Positions 8,634 through 18,021 of a DNA stretch of 64,000 nt are shown here, piece after piece (the first letter of the stretch is position 1; every line of letters begins with the position of its first letter). The stretch covers positions 2,111,693 to 2,175,692 of the forward strand of contig NZ_SDHX01000001.1 in the NCBI RefSeq assembly GCF_004118375.1. The letters are read 5' to 3'. The position numbers and the translations under genes are program-made. The notes under the pieces are model-generated. The model was not told the origin of the DNA and did no database searches. It saw only the letters and a program-made list of their open reading frames with translations. This DNA comes from Oleiharenicola lentus. GTDB taxonomy: Bacteria > Verrucomicrobiota > Verrucomicrobiia > Opitutales > Opitutaceae.

Positions 8634-11600
8634 TCACACCTTGAGTTTATCGCGCAGGTAGGGTGCGGTGGGACTGCGTTTTACCTTGGTGAGGCCGTGG
8701 AGCGGGCCCTGGTAGAGGATTTCGCCGCCGTGGGGGCCGCCGCCGGGGCCGAGTTCGAGGATCCAGTCGGCTTCGGCGAGGAGGTCGAGGTGGTGCTCAA
8801 TGACGACGACCGTGTGGCCCTGGTTCACAAGGTTGTGCAGGACCTTGATGAGTTTCTCGCAGTCGCTGAGGTGCAGGCCGATGGTCGGTTCCTCCAACAG
8901 GTAGAGGTTGCGCACGGCGATGCCGCGCGAGCGCTCCTGGTAGCTGGCGAGGCCCTTGGTCAGCTCGGTGACGAGCTTGAGGCGCTGGGCTTCGCCGCCA
9001 GAGAGCGTGGGGCTGCTCTGGCCGAGGGTGAGGTAGCCGAGTCCGCAATCCACCATCAGCCGGCAGACCTGCGAGAGCTGCGAGTGGAAGTCGAAGAAGG
9101 CGGCGGCCTCGTCGAAGGTGAGCTGCAGGACCTGGCCGATGCTCTTGCCCTTCCAGGTGATGTCGACCAGCTCAGGGCCGAAGCGCGAACCGCCGCAGGC
9201 GTCGCAGGGCAGATAGGAGTCGGCCATGAAGGCCATCTCCAGCTTGATGCGGCCGGCGCCGGAGCAGGTTTCGCAGCGCCCCCCGGCGGTGTTGAAGGAG
9301 AAACGCGAGGCGCTGTAGCCGCGCATCTTGGCCTCCGGCAGCGTGGCGAAGAACTGACGGATGAGGTCGAAGATCCCGAGGTAGGTGGCGGGCGTGGAGC
9401 GGGGCGTCTTGCCGATGGGGGCCTGGTCCACCTCAATGACACCCTTGAACCCATGGGCTCCGCTCAGGATTTCAAACGGGAAAACCTGAGACCTGAGGCC
9501 TGAATCCTGAGGATCGACCGATTCGAATCCGGTGAGCTTGGCGAATTCCTTGCCGGTGAGCCGGGCCTTCTTCTGCTTGATGGCGCAGGTGACGGCAGGA
9601 TGGAGGATGTCGCGGAAGAGCGTGGACTTGCCCGCGCCGCTGGGGCCGCAGGCCATGATGAGGCGGCCGAGCGGGAGGCGGAGGGACTGGTTCAGCAGGT
9701 TGCGGTAGCGGATGCCGGTGAGCTCGACGAACGTTGGCTCCTTTGGTGTTTGTTTTTTGGCGTTTGGGATTTCCCGATACGCGCCGCGTATCGGGTGCTT
9801 GATGCCCTTCGCGAGGAACAGGCCGGTCAGCGAGGCGTCGTTGGCCTTGATCTCGGCGGGCGTGCCGTTGGCGAGGACCTCGCCGCCGTGCCGGCCGGCG
9901 CCGGGGCCGAGGTCGATGATGCGGTCGGCGCGCTCCATGAGCACGTCGTCGTGCTCGACGACGAGCAGCGTGTTGCCCTTTGCGCGGAGCGACTGGAGCG
10001 TGTCGATGAGCCGGTCGTTGTCGCGCGCGTGCAGGCCGATGGACGGCTCGTCGAGCACGTAGAGCACGCCGGAGAGGTTGGAGCCGAGTTGCGCGGCGAG
10101 GCGGATGCGCTGGGCTTCGCCGCCGGAGAGGGTCTCGGTGGGACGGTCGAGCGAGAGATAGTCGAGGCCGACGTGAGCAAGGAACTTGAGGCGCTCCTCG
10201 ATCTGGGGCACGATGTCCTGCGTGATGAGCTTCGTGCGGGTGTCCAGCTGGAGGTTGCGCAGGGTGGCAATGAGTTCTTCCGGAACCAAGCGAAGCAGTT
10301 CCGGCAAAGTGAAACCTGAGGCCTGAGACCTGAGACCTGAAATCTTGGCCGACCGGACGGGCAGGCGGACGGCGCGGGCGATGCGGTTCAGCCGCTCGCC
10401 GTGGCAGGTGGGGCAGGCTTTGCCGTCATTCGCCGGATCGTCGGGGTCGAAGGCACGGAGGGCGTCGGCTACTTCGTCGGACATCTCTTCGTCCTCGTCA
10501 GGCTTGAGCATCCAGTCGTAGATGCGGCCGTGGCCGCGGCAGGTCGGGCACCAGCCGCGGGGCGAGTTGAAAGAGAACTGCTTCGGGTCGAGCTCCGGGA
10601 AGGATTCGCCGCTGGCGATGTCGGTGCGCGTGGTGGAAAACCAGCCGAGCACCTCGCTGCTGGGCAGCACGATGAAGCACGAGCCTTTGCCGAGGCGAAG
10701 GGCGGTGGTGAGTCGGTCGTGAATCAATTTTTGATTTTGGCTTTCCGATTTTTGTCCGGCCCGATGCTTCAGGTCGGCCACGACGACCTCGATGTCGTGC
10801 TCCTTGTAGCGATCCAATTTCGTGAAAGTGTCCACGCGCAGGAGGCGTCCGTCGGCGCGCATGAGTTCGTAGCCCTGCTTGCGGATCCAGTTGGCGATGG
10901 GTTCGTGGTGCCCCTTGCGGCCGCGGATGAGCGGGGCGCAGAGGTAGAGGTGCTTCGCCTTTTTCGCCTTGGGCGTGGCGAGGGTTTTATCGAGCAACTG
11001 CCGGAGCTGGCTGGGCGAGAGCGGCGTCACGGGGCGGCCGGACTCGGGATGGTGCTGGATGCCGGCGCGGGCGTAGAGGAGGCGAAGGTATTGGGCGACC
11101 TCGGTGATGGTGGCGACGGTGGACTTGCGTGAGCCACGGGTGACGCGCTGCTCGATGGCCACGGTCGGGGGGATGCCCGTGAGGCGGTCGATGTCGGGGC
11201 GCGGCAGCTGCTCGACGAACTGGCGCGCGTAGGGGGACATGGATTCCATGAACCGCCGCTGGCCCTCGGCGAAGATGATGTCGAAGGCGAGGGTGGACTT
11301 GCCCGAGCCGGAGACGCCCGTGACAACGGAGAGCTGGCGGTGCGGAATGGAGACGGAAATGTTTTTCAGGTTGTTCTCGCGGGCGCCCAGCACCTGCAAG
11401 GTGCTGGAAGGCGCGAGGTGTGAGGTCTGAGGTGTGAGGTAGGGCGCGGCGTCCTCGGCGGCGGCGAGTTCGGCCTCGCGGGAGTTCGGCCCGCCGAGCG
11501 CTTCGCGCAGAAAAGGGGAGGTGGCCGTGTCAGCGGCGGAGATGCTCTCCGGCGGACCTTCGGCGACGATGCGACCGCCGTTGGCCCCGGCATCGGGGCC

Positions 11601-14600
11601 GACTTCGAGAATCCAGTCGGCGGACTTCAGGACGTCGAGGTTGTGCTCGATGACGATGACACTGTGGCCGGCGTCCACGATGCGCTGGAGCACGCCGAGC
11701 AGGCGCTTCACGTCGTGGCGGTGGAGGCCGGTGGTCGGTTCATCGAGCAGGAGGAGCGCGCCGGCGGAGGAGACCTGGGGGCTAGGACCTGAAACCGGAG
11801 AGCCCGAAGCGGCGTAGTCGGAGAGGTAGCGGACAAGCTTCAGGCGCTGGGATTCGCCGCCGGAGAGGGTGTTGAGCGGTTGGCCGAGGGGCAGGTAGCC
11901 GAGGCCGACGGCGTCGAGGGAGGAGAAGCGGGTGCGGATGTTCGCGAGGGCGGCTGCATCCCCGCGGGGTGCAGGCACCCCGCCTTCATTTGCGGAATTC
12001 GGTTGCGGCGCAAAAAACGCGATGGCGTCGGTGATGGTGGTGTGGAGCAGGTCGTCCACGGATTTACCGTTCCATTGGATGGCGAGAACCTCGGGCTTGA
12101 AGCGACGGCCCTCGCAAATGGGGCAAGGGACGAAGACGTCGGAGAGGAACTGCATCTCGACCCGCTCGCTGCCGAGGCCCTGGCAGTGGTCGCAGCGGCC
12201 GTCGCCACTGTTGAAGGAGAAGCCGGACGCGTTGAAGCCGGCTTCCTGCGCGGCGGGGGTCTGCGCGTAGAGTTCGCGAATGAGGTCCCACGCCTCGCAG
12301 TAGAGCGCGGGGTTGGAGCGTGGCGTCCGGCTCAGTGGCGACTGGTCCACGAGCACGATCTCGGCGAAATCGAGGTCGGACTTGATGCGCTCGATCTCGG
12401 CCGGGTCCTCGGTCATCTGGTTGCGCTGTGCGAGCAGGCCCTGGTGGATGACGTTGTCGAGCAGGGTGGACTTGCCCGAGCCGGAGACGCCGGAGAGGCA
12501 GACGAGGCGCTGCAAGGGCAGCGAGAAACTCAGAGTCCTGATGTTGTGCTTGGAGGCGTTGGTGAAGTGCAGCCAGTGGGATGGGCGATTTCCTGAGCGG
12601 CCGCGCGGCCCAGCCGGAGCCGGGCCCTCCACGGGGCGACGTTGTGCGGGAACTTCGATGTGTTCGCGGCCGGAGAGATAGCGGCCGGTGATGCTGCAGT
12701 CGGAGCGGAGCATCGCGGCGATGTTGCCCTGGAAAACCACTTCGCCGCCCCGGGCGCCGGGCTCGGGGCCGATCTCGATGACGTGGTCGGCGGCCCGGAT
12801 CATCGCCTCGTCGTGCTCGACGACGACCACCGTGTTGCCGGCGTCGGTGAGCGTGCGGATGATGCCGATGAGGCGGTCGATGTCGCGCGGGTGCAGGCCG
12901 ACGGAAGGCTCGTCGAGCACGAAGAGCGTGTCCACCAGCGAAGTGCCGAGGCAGGAAGTGAGGTTGACGCGCTCGACCTCGCCGCCGGAGAGCGTGCGCG
13001 AGCTGCGGTCGAGCGTCAGGTAGCCGAGGCCAACCTGTTCGAGGTAGCGGAGGCGCGTGATGATGGAGTCGTAGGCGATCGAGGCGCTGTGCGCCTCGCC
13101 GATTTTTTCCCGTTGCGGCGTGCTCGCCGCCCGGGATGCGTCCGCAGAACTCGCGAGCGATGCGTCGCGATTCGGCGGCGCAGATTTTGGATTCTCGATT
13201 TTGGATTTCTGGACCAGCTCCAGCAGGACTGAAACAGGCAGCTGGTAGAGTTCGGGGAGAGTCCGGCCCTGCCATTTCCAGCAGAGGGCTTCGGGCTGCA
13301 GGCGCGCACCGTGGCACTCGGGGCACTGGTTGTAGGCCCGGAAGCGCGAGAGGAAAACGCGCACATGCATCTTGTAGGTCGTCTTCTCGAGGTAGCGGAA
13401 GAAGCCCTTGAGCCCATACCAGAGCTTGGGCCAGCACTTGGCGGGGTTGTCGCTGTCGTAGCCGGGCGAGCCGTCGATCACAAAAGCCTTCTGCTCGGCG
13501 GTGAGGCGGGCGAAGGGCACGTTCGTCGGGATGCCGAGTTTTTTGGTGAAGAGGAGCAGGTCCTTTTTCGATTCACCGTAGATCTCGCCTTCCCAGGGCT
13601 TGATCGCGCCGTCCGCAATGGACAGCGAGTGGTCGGGAATGGCGAGGCGGTAGTCGATGTCGATGACGCGGCCGAAGCCGCGGCATTTCGGGCAGGCGCC
13701 GAGCGGGGAGTTGAAGGAGAACAGGCCCGGCGTGGCGGGGCGAAACGTGCGGTCGGTTTTGGGCGAATGCAGGCCGCGGGAGAAGTGTCCGGCTACGCCC
13801 AGCGATTCGGCGGAAAACATCTGCACCTCGCCCTTGCCGAAGTGCAGCGCGGTTTCGCAGGCCTCGAGAAAGCGGGATTTGTTTTCGGTGGCGATGCGGA
13901 GGCGGTCCTGGATCACGAATAGCCAGGACGCGGAGAGCTGGGCGCCGAGGGCCGATGGTTTGGCTTCCAGCAGGTCGTCGAGTTTGTGCAGTTCGAGGTT
14001 TTCCCTGGCGTCTGGGGTTTGGGCTTTGGATTTTTCACGGGCGAGAAGCACGCGGGTGTAGCCCTGGCCCTTGATGCTCGTGAGGATTTCGGGCCACGCC
14101 AGGTTGTCGGGCTTCGTAATGCGGAAGCAGAGGAGCAGCGTCGCCGCCGGATGCGCAGCCAAAGTCTTGGCCCAGATGGTGGCGGGGGTGTCGTCCTCAA
14201 CCTTCTCGCCGGTCTCGGGGTCAAAGCACTCGGCGACGTGGCTGAACCAGACCTTCGCGAAGTCGGTGAGCTCGGTCATCGTGCCGACCGTGGAGCGCGA
14301 GGTCTTGACCGTGTTGGTCTGCTCGATGGCGATGGACGGGCGGATGTTCTCGACGGAATCAACCTTGGGTTTGTCGAGCAGGTCGAGGAACTGGCGGGTG
14401 TAGGCGCTGAAGGTCTCGACGTAGCGCCGCTGGCCCTCGGCGTGCAGCGTGTCGAACACCAGCGAGGACTTGCCGGCGCCACTCAGGCCGGTGACAACCA
14501 CATATTTGCCCAGCGGCAGGTCGAGGTCGAAGCCCTTCAGGTTGTTCTGGCGGACGCCGCGCAGGCGGATGAATTCGGGGGCGGAGAGGGGCGACGGAGT

Positions 14601-14606
14601 GACCAC
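8634..14606 (-). CDS. uvrA: Double-length UvrA (four ABC ATPase halves)
   Basis: At 1990 residues this is twice the usual UvrA. It scans DNA for lesions and loads UvrB in nucleotide excision repair. All four ATPase halves carry a Walker A (near residues 40, 705, 1099, 1655), an LSGGE signature and a Walker B (near 564, 954, 1518, 1901), and all four paired zinc-finger regions (C-x2-C-x-G-x-G and C-x2-C-x-G-x-R) are present. The first copy spans about 1-1020 and the second about 1040-1990. The fourth Walker B reads LYLLEEPTIGLH, with Glu in place of Asp. Several short hydrophilic insertions are encoded by repeat-like DNA. Tandem UvrA is known in Chlamydia, supporting a PVC lineage. Start is GTG. 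The GT4 gene lies 136 bases upstream on the same strand. Confidence 0.96.
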   Translation of the reverse strand: MVTPSPLSAPEFIRLRGVRQNNLKGFDLDLPLGKYVVVTGLSGAGKSSLVFDTLHAEGQRRYVETFSAYTRQFLDLLDKPKVDSVENIRPSIAIEQTNTVKTSRSTVGTMTELTDFAKVWFSHVAECFDPETGEKVEDDTPATIWAKTLAAHPAATLLLCFRITKPDNLAWPEILTSIKGQGYTRVLLAREKSKAQTPDARENLELHKLDDLLEAKPSALGAQLSASWLFVIQDRLRIATENKSRFLEACETALHFGKGEVQMFSAESLGVAGHFSRGLHSPKTDRTFRPATPGLFSFNSPLGACPKCRGFGRVIDIDYRLAIPDHSLSIADGAIKPWEGEIYGESKKDLLLFTKKLGIPTNVPFARLTAEQKAFVIDGSPGYDSDNPAKCWPKLWYGLKGFFRYLEKTTYKMHVRVFLSRFRAYNQCPECHGARLQPEALCWKWQGRTLPELYQLPVSVLLELVQKSKIENPKSAPPNRDASLASSADASRAASTPQREKIGEAHSASIAYDSIITRLRYLEQVGLGYLTLDRSSRTLSGGEVERVNLTSCLGTSLVDTLFVLDEPSVGLHPRDIDRLIGIIRTLTDAGNTVVVVEHDEAMIRAADHVIEIGPEPGARGGEVVFQGNIAAMLRSDCSITGRYLSGREHIEVPAQRRPVEGPAPAGPRGRSGNRPSHWLHFTNASKHNIRTLSFSLPLQRLVCLSGVSGSGKSTLLDNVIHQGLLAQRNQMTEDPAEIERIKSDLDFAEIVLVDQSPLSRTPRSNPALYCEAWDLIRELYAQTPAAQEAGFNASGFSFNSGDGRCDHCQGLGSERVEMQFLSDVFVPCPICEGRRFKPEVLAIQWNGKSVDDLLHTTITDAIAFFAPQPNSANEGGVPAPRGDAAALANIRTRFSSLDAVGLGYLPLGQPLNTLSGGESQRLKLVRYLSDYAASGSPVSGPSPQVSSAGALLLLDEPTTGLHRHDVKRLLGVLQRIVDAGHSVIVIEHNLDVLKSADWILEVGPDAGANGGRIVAEGPPESISAADTATSPFLREALGGPNSREAELAAAEDAAPYLTPQTSHLAPSSTLQVLGARENNLKNISVSIPHRQLSVVTGVSGSGKSTLAFDIIFAEGQRRFMESMSPYARQFVEQLPRPDIDRLTGIPPTVAIEQRVTRGSRKSTVATITEVAQYLRLLYARAGIQHHPESGRPVTPLSPSQLRQLLDKTLATPKAKKAKHLYLCAPLIRGRKGHHEPIANWIRKQGYELMRADGRLLRVDTFTKLDRYKEHDIEVVVADLKHRAGQKSESQNQKLIHDRLTTALRLGKGSCFIVLPSSEVLGWFSTTRTDIASGESFPELDPKQFSFNSPRGWCPTCRGHGRIYDWMLKPDEDEEMSDEVADALRAFDPDDPANDGKACPTCHGERLNRIARAVRLPVRSAKISGLRSQASGFTLPELLRLVPEELIATLRNLQLDTRTKLITQDIVPQIEERLKFLAHVGLDYLSLDRPTETLSGGEAQRIRLAAQLGSNLSGVLYVLDEPSIGLHARDNDRLIDTLQSLRAKGNTLLVVEHDDVLMERADRIIDLGPGAGRHGGEVLANGTPAEIKANDASLTGLFLAKGIKHPIRGAYREIPNAKKQTPKEPTFVELTGIRYRNLLNQSLRLPLGRLIMACGPSGAGKSTLFRDILHPAVTCAIKQKKARLTGKEFAKLTGFESVDPQDSGLRSQVFPFEILSGAHGFKGVIEVDQAPIGKTPRSTPATYLGIFDLIRQFFATLPEAKMRGYSASRFSFNTAGGRCETCSGAGRIKLEMAFMADSYLPCDACGGSRFGPELVDITWKGKSIGQVLQLTFDEAAAFFDFHSQLSQVCRLMVDCGLGYLTLGQSSPTLSGGEAQRLKLVTELTKGLASYQERSRGIAVRNLYLLEEPTIGLHLSDCEKLIKVLHNLVNQGHTVVVIEHHLDLLAEADWILELGPGGGPHGGEILYQGPLHGLTKVKRSPTAPYLRDKLKV

Positions 14607-14742
14607 GACAGCGAGAAAGAGCGGTAATCAGCCGAAGGCAAATCCGTGTGCGCCGTTCGGCGGGTCTGCTGACATAGGGGTGTCAGGAGCCGGTTTTGCC
14701 CGGGCCCCGCCGCGCCCGGGCGCGCAACGAAGGTGTCCGGGC

Positions 14743-15828
14743 CTACCCCTTCGTCAGCTCGCGGAAGAGATTGAGGTGGGCTTGGACCTGACGCTCGGGG
14801 ACGAAGTGCGCCTGGGCGTGGCGGCGCGAATGCTCGGAAAAGCGGCGGCGAAGAGCGGGTTCGCGGATGAGCTTGTCGAGCGCGGTGACAAAGCCGGCCT
14901 GATCCTGGTTCTTGAGCAGGATGCCGGACTTGTCGGGGGCAAAGCATTCGCCCACGCCGACGATGTCGTAGGCCACGGCGGGCAGGCCGTGCAACTGGGC
15001 CTCGATGAGGAAATTTGACAGGGATTCGCTCTGGGAGGCCAGCACGGCGAGGTCGGCGCCGAGATAGAGCGGCGCGGGTTCAGCGTGGTAGCCGAGGAAC
15101 TTCACGCGTCCGCCGAGGCCGAGATCATGGGAGAGCCGCTCGCACTTTTTGCGGGTGGGGCCCTCGCCGGCGAGCCAGAGCTGCCAGTCGAGGTAGTTGG
15201 GGAGGCGGGAGCAGAGCTCGATGAGTTCGCGCTGGTTTTTCTCCGGCCGGAACATCGCGACATTGATCATCACCACCGTGCTCGGATTGGCGCCGTGGTA
15301 GCGGCGCAGCGCCAGGTTGCGTGCGGCGGATTCGTCGGTGAAGCGCAGCACCGGATTGTGGATCACGGTGATCTTCGAAGGATGGATGTCGTGGTTGTCC
15401 GTCAACACCTGCTTCGCGACATGGCTGTTGGCCACGATGTGGCGGCACTTGCGCAAAGAGCGCACAAAGAGCATCGGCAGGGCCTTGCCCGTGCGCATGG
15501 TGCATACGACAGCGGCCCGGGGCAGGCGCGACTGGATGAAGCCGGCGTAACAGTTGGCCATGCGGCCCATACAGAGCACGAGGTCGGGCGCCGCCTCGGC
15601 GGCGGTGCGGAGCAGGCCCGGGGCGAACCAGTCCAGCCCGGTGTCGAATCCTTGCAGCGAGCGGAAGGCAAAGGGCTGCTGCTCGCCGTCGAGGTCAAGC
15701 ACCCCGCGCGGGCGGAAGGTGAGGAGCGTGACCTCGTGGCCGGCCTTGGCGAAGGCCCCGGCCATGAACACGGAATGGCGTTCGGTGCCGCCGCTGCGAA
15801 GGTAGTCCTGGACAATAAGAATTTTCAT
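14743..15828 (-). CDS. GT4-family glycosyltransferase
   Basis: A 361-residue GT-B fold enzyme. The N-terminal domain opens with MKILIVQDYLRSGGTERHSV, typical of GT4 enzymes. The C-terminal nucleotide-sugar domain has INVAMFRPEKNQRELIEL, LWLAGEGPTR and the E-x7-E motif in ESLSNFLIEAQ followed by GLPAVAYD. It transfers a sugar from an activated donor, probably at the cytoplasmic side of the membrane, to a glycan or lipid; LPS or exopolysaccharide are the likely contexts but the acceptor cannot be deduced. It is divergent from the neighbouring membrane protein gene with 40 bases between starts, and uvrA follows downstream. Confidence 0.93.
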   Translation of the reverse strand: MKILIVQDYLRSGGTERHSVFMAGAFAKAGHEVTLLTFRPRGVLDLDGEQQPFAFRSLQGFDTGLDWFAPGLLRTAAEAAPDLVLCMGRMANCYAGFIQSRLPRAAVVCTMRTGKALPMLFVRSLRKCRHIVANSHVAKQVLTDNHDIHPSKITVIHNPVLRFTDESAARNLALRRYHGANPSTVVMINVAMFRPEKNQRELIELCSRLPNYLDWQLWLAGEGPTRKKCERLSHDLGLGGRVKFLGYHAEPAPLYLGADLAVLASQSESLSNFLIEAQLHGLPAVAYDIVGVGECFAPDKSGILLKNQDQAGFVTALDKLIREPALRRRFSEHSRRHAQAHFVPERQVQAHLNLFRELTKG

Positions 15829-15868
15829 TGCGCCGCGAAGGGTCGCGGTGAGAGTCAGCCATCAATCA

Positions 15869-16282
15869 ATGAACAATGCGTTCGTCAACCTGCTGCTGCG
15901 CTGGCTGATCCTCGCGCTCGGCGTGTTGCTCGCCGAAAAGCTGCTGCCAGGCATCAGCTGCGACAGCGGTCTCACCCTCGTGGTCGTGGTGCTGCTGCTG
16001 AGTCTCTTCAACGTGGTGCTCAAGCCGTTGCTGCTGCTTTTCACCCTGCCGTTCATCATCCTCACGATGGGCCTCGGCATCTGGCTCATCAACGCCGTGC
16101 TCCTCTATGGGGTGGGCAAGCTGGTGGACGGTTTTCATGTGGCCGGATTCGGATCGGCCTTGGTGGGCGCGCTGATTGTGAGCGTGACGAACATGATCAT
16201 CAACCGCCTGCTCGCCTCGCCGACCAAGCCGCCGACCCGCCCCCCGGGCCCGGGCAAGCGGGACGACGTGATTGATGTCTGA
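15869..16282 (+). CDS. Phage holin family IV-type small membrane protein
   Basis: A 137-residue protein (start ATG 15869 preferred over an upstream in-frame codon at 15848) with four closely spaced transmembrane helices and short loops. The conserved core FNVVLKPLLLLFTLPFIILT followed by an asparagine-containing INAVLLY helix is characteristic of the PF04020 group (YvlD-like, 'phage holin family IV'). Despite the name these are usually chromosomal membrane proteins of unknown function. The C-terminus is Pro-rich and charged. It is divergent from the GT4 gene. Confidence 0.85.
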   Translation: MNNAFVNLLLRWLILALGVLLAEKLLPGISCDSGLTLVVVVLLLSLFNVVLKPLLLLFTLPFIILTMGLGIWLINAVLLYGVGKLVDGFHVAGFGSALVGALIVSVTNMIINRLLASPTKPPTRPPGPGKRDDVIDV

Positions 16283-16481
16283 AACGCGGCGCCGGCGACA
16301 TCTCGGACACCAAGGGCCCATCGGCCAAAACAGGGCCAAGGAACCAGGAGCAGGGAACAACTAGCTGGGCGGAGAAAGGCCTGCGGTTGGCGGTGGGCGT
16401 TTTTCCGGTCCGGTTGGGTCGGAGTTTCCGTTTGACGGAGGGCGGGAGGGGGGCGACTTTCCCCGTTCACAACTTCCCACT

Positions 16482-17876
16482 ATGTCAGACGCAATCTACG
16501 ACTTGGTCATCATCGGCGGCGGTCCCGCCGGCTACGTGGCGGCGATCCGTGCCGGACAGCTCGGCAAGAAGGTCGCGGTCATCGAGATGGAGCGCGCGGG
16601 CGGCACCTGCCTCAACTGGGGCTGCATCCCGACCAAGGCGTTGCTCAAGAGCGCCGAGCTCTACCTCAAGATCCAGAAGGCCGAGGCTTACGGCCTCAGC
16701 GTGACCGGCGCGTCGTTCGACTTTGCCAAGGTCGTGGAGCGCTCGCGCGGCGTCGCGGCTCAGATGGCCAAGGGCGTCGAGTTCCTCTTCAAGAAGAACA
16801 AGGTGGACTACATCGTCGGCAAGGGCTCCGTCGTGATGCCCGGCATGGTGGAAATCACCGCCGGCGACAAAAAGGGCTCGTTCCTCAAGACAAAAAACAT
16901 CCTGCTCTGCACCGGCCAGCGTCCGAAAACCCTCCCCGGCCTGCCCGTGGACGGGGCGCGGGTGCTGACCTCGCGCGAAGCGCTCGCGGCCAAGGCTCCG
17001 CCGAAGTCCATCGCCATCATCGGCGCCGGCGCCATCGGCGTGGAGTTCGCGTATTTCTTCAACGCCTTCGGCTCGAAGGTGACCCTCATCGAGATGCTGC
17101 CGCAGGTTCTGCCCGTCGAGGATGAGGAGGTCGCCAAGGTGCTGGAGCGCAATTTCACCAAGCAGGGCATCGCCATCCATACCGGCACCAAGAGCGACAA
17201 CATCCGCGTGGGCGACAAGAGCGTGAAGCTCGACCTCGTGAAGGACGGCGCCAAGACCGAACTCGAGGTGGAGAGCGTGCTCGTGGCCGTCGGCATCACC
17301 GCCAATCTCGACGGACTGGTCTCACCCAAGGTGAAGCTGGAACTCGATCGCGGCTTCGTGAAGGTGGACGCCAATTACCAGACGAGCACTCCCGGCATCT
17401 ACGCCGCCGGCGACATCCAGGGGCCGCCGTGGCTCGCGCACGTCGCGTCGTTCCGTGCCATCCAGGCGGTGGACGGCATGTTTGGCCACGCCAAGCCGAA
17501 GCAGGTCGGTCTCTTCCCCGGCTGCACCTACTGCCAGCCGCAGGTGGCCAGCACGGGTCTTACCGAGAAGCAGGCCAAGGAGAAGAAAGTCGACTACAAG
17601 GTCGGCAAATTCCCCTTCACGGCGGTCGGCAAGGCTGTCGCGTCCGGCGACACCGAGGGTTTTGTGAAGGTTATCTCGGACGCCAAGACCGGCGAAATTC
17701 TCGGCGTGCACATCATCGGTGCCGAGGCCACCGAGCTGATTGCCGAATATGGCCTCGCGATGAACCTCGAAGCCACGGTGGACGAGATCCATGACACCAT
17801 CCACGCGCATCCGACGCTGTCCGAGGCGCTGGGTGAGGCGGCGCTGGCCACGCATGGCAAGGCGATCCACATCTGA
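16482..17876 (+). CDS. lpdA: Dihydrolipoyl dehydrogenase (E3)
   Basis: A 464-residue flavoprotein disulfide reductase that reoxidises dihydrolipoamide in the pyruvate and 2-oxoglutarate dehydrogenase complexes and the glycine cleavage system. It has the FAD-binding GGGPAG near 12-17, the redox pair C43/C48 in GGTCLNWGC, the NAD-binding IGAGAIGVEFA segment and the C-terminal HAHPTLSEAL with the His-Glu pair of the partner subunit active site. Length is standard. No E1 or E2 genes are adjacent, so it is encoded apart from the complexes it serves. A strong terminator follows. Confidence 0.97.
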   Translation: MSDAIYDLVIIGGGPAGYVAAIRAGQLGKKVAVIEMERAGGTCLNWGCIPTKALLKSAELYLKIQKAEAYGLSVTGASFDFAKVVERSRGVAAQMAKGVEFLFKKNKVDYIVGKGSVVMPGMVEITAGDKKGSFLKTKNILLCTGQRPKTLPGLPVDGARVLTSREALAAKAPPKSIAIIGAGAIGVEFAYFFNAFGSKVTLIEMLPQVLPVEDEEVAKVLERNFTKQGIAIHTGTKSDNIRVGDKSVKLDLVKDGAKTELEVESVLVAVGITANLDGLVSPKVKLELDRGFVKVDANYQTSTPGIYAAGDIQGPPWLAHVASFRAIQAVDGMFGHAKPKQVGLFPGCTYCQPQVASTGLTEKQAKEKKVDYKVGKFPFTAVGKAVASGDTEGFVKVISDAKTGEILGVHIIGAEATELIAEYGLAMNLEATVDEIHDTIHAHPTLSEALGEAALATHGKAIHI

Positions 17877-17913
17877 GTTACCGGGTTTGGGCGGGGACGA
17901 TCACCTGCAAGCC

Positions 17914-17939
17914 AAGGCCGCCGAGAGGGCGGCCTTTTT
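17914..17939 (+). terminator. Rho-independent terminator of lpdA
   Basis: A 9-bp stem AAGGCCGCC / GGCGGCCTT with a 5-base loop runs directly into TTTTT, 38 bases after the lpdA stop. Confidence 0.9.
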
Positions 17940-18021
17940 GCTGGACGGTGGCCATCGGGGATCGGTGCATTTTATGGGTTGCTAGGGTGGGAGGGCGGGG
18001 CTTTTTGTGAGGGCTTCCCGC

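Noticed and set aside
8592..9503. Long plus-strand frames antisense to uvrA, here and up to 14627
   Set aside because: Same GC-driven artefact; repetitive translation and no domains, while the minus strand is a full UvrA.
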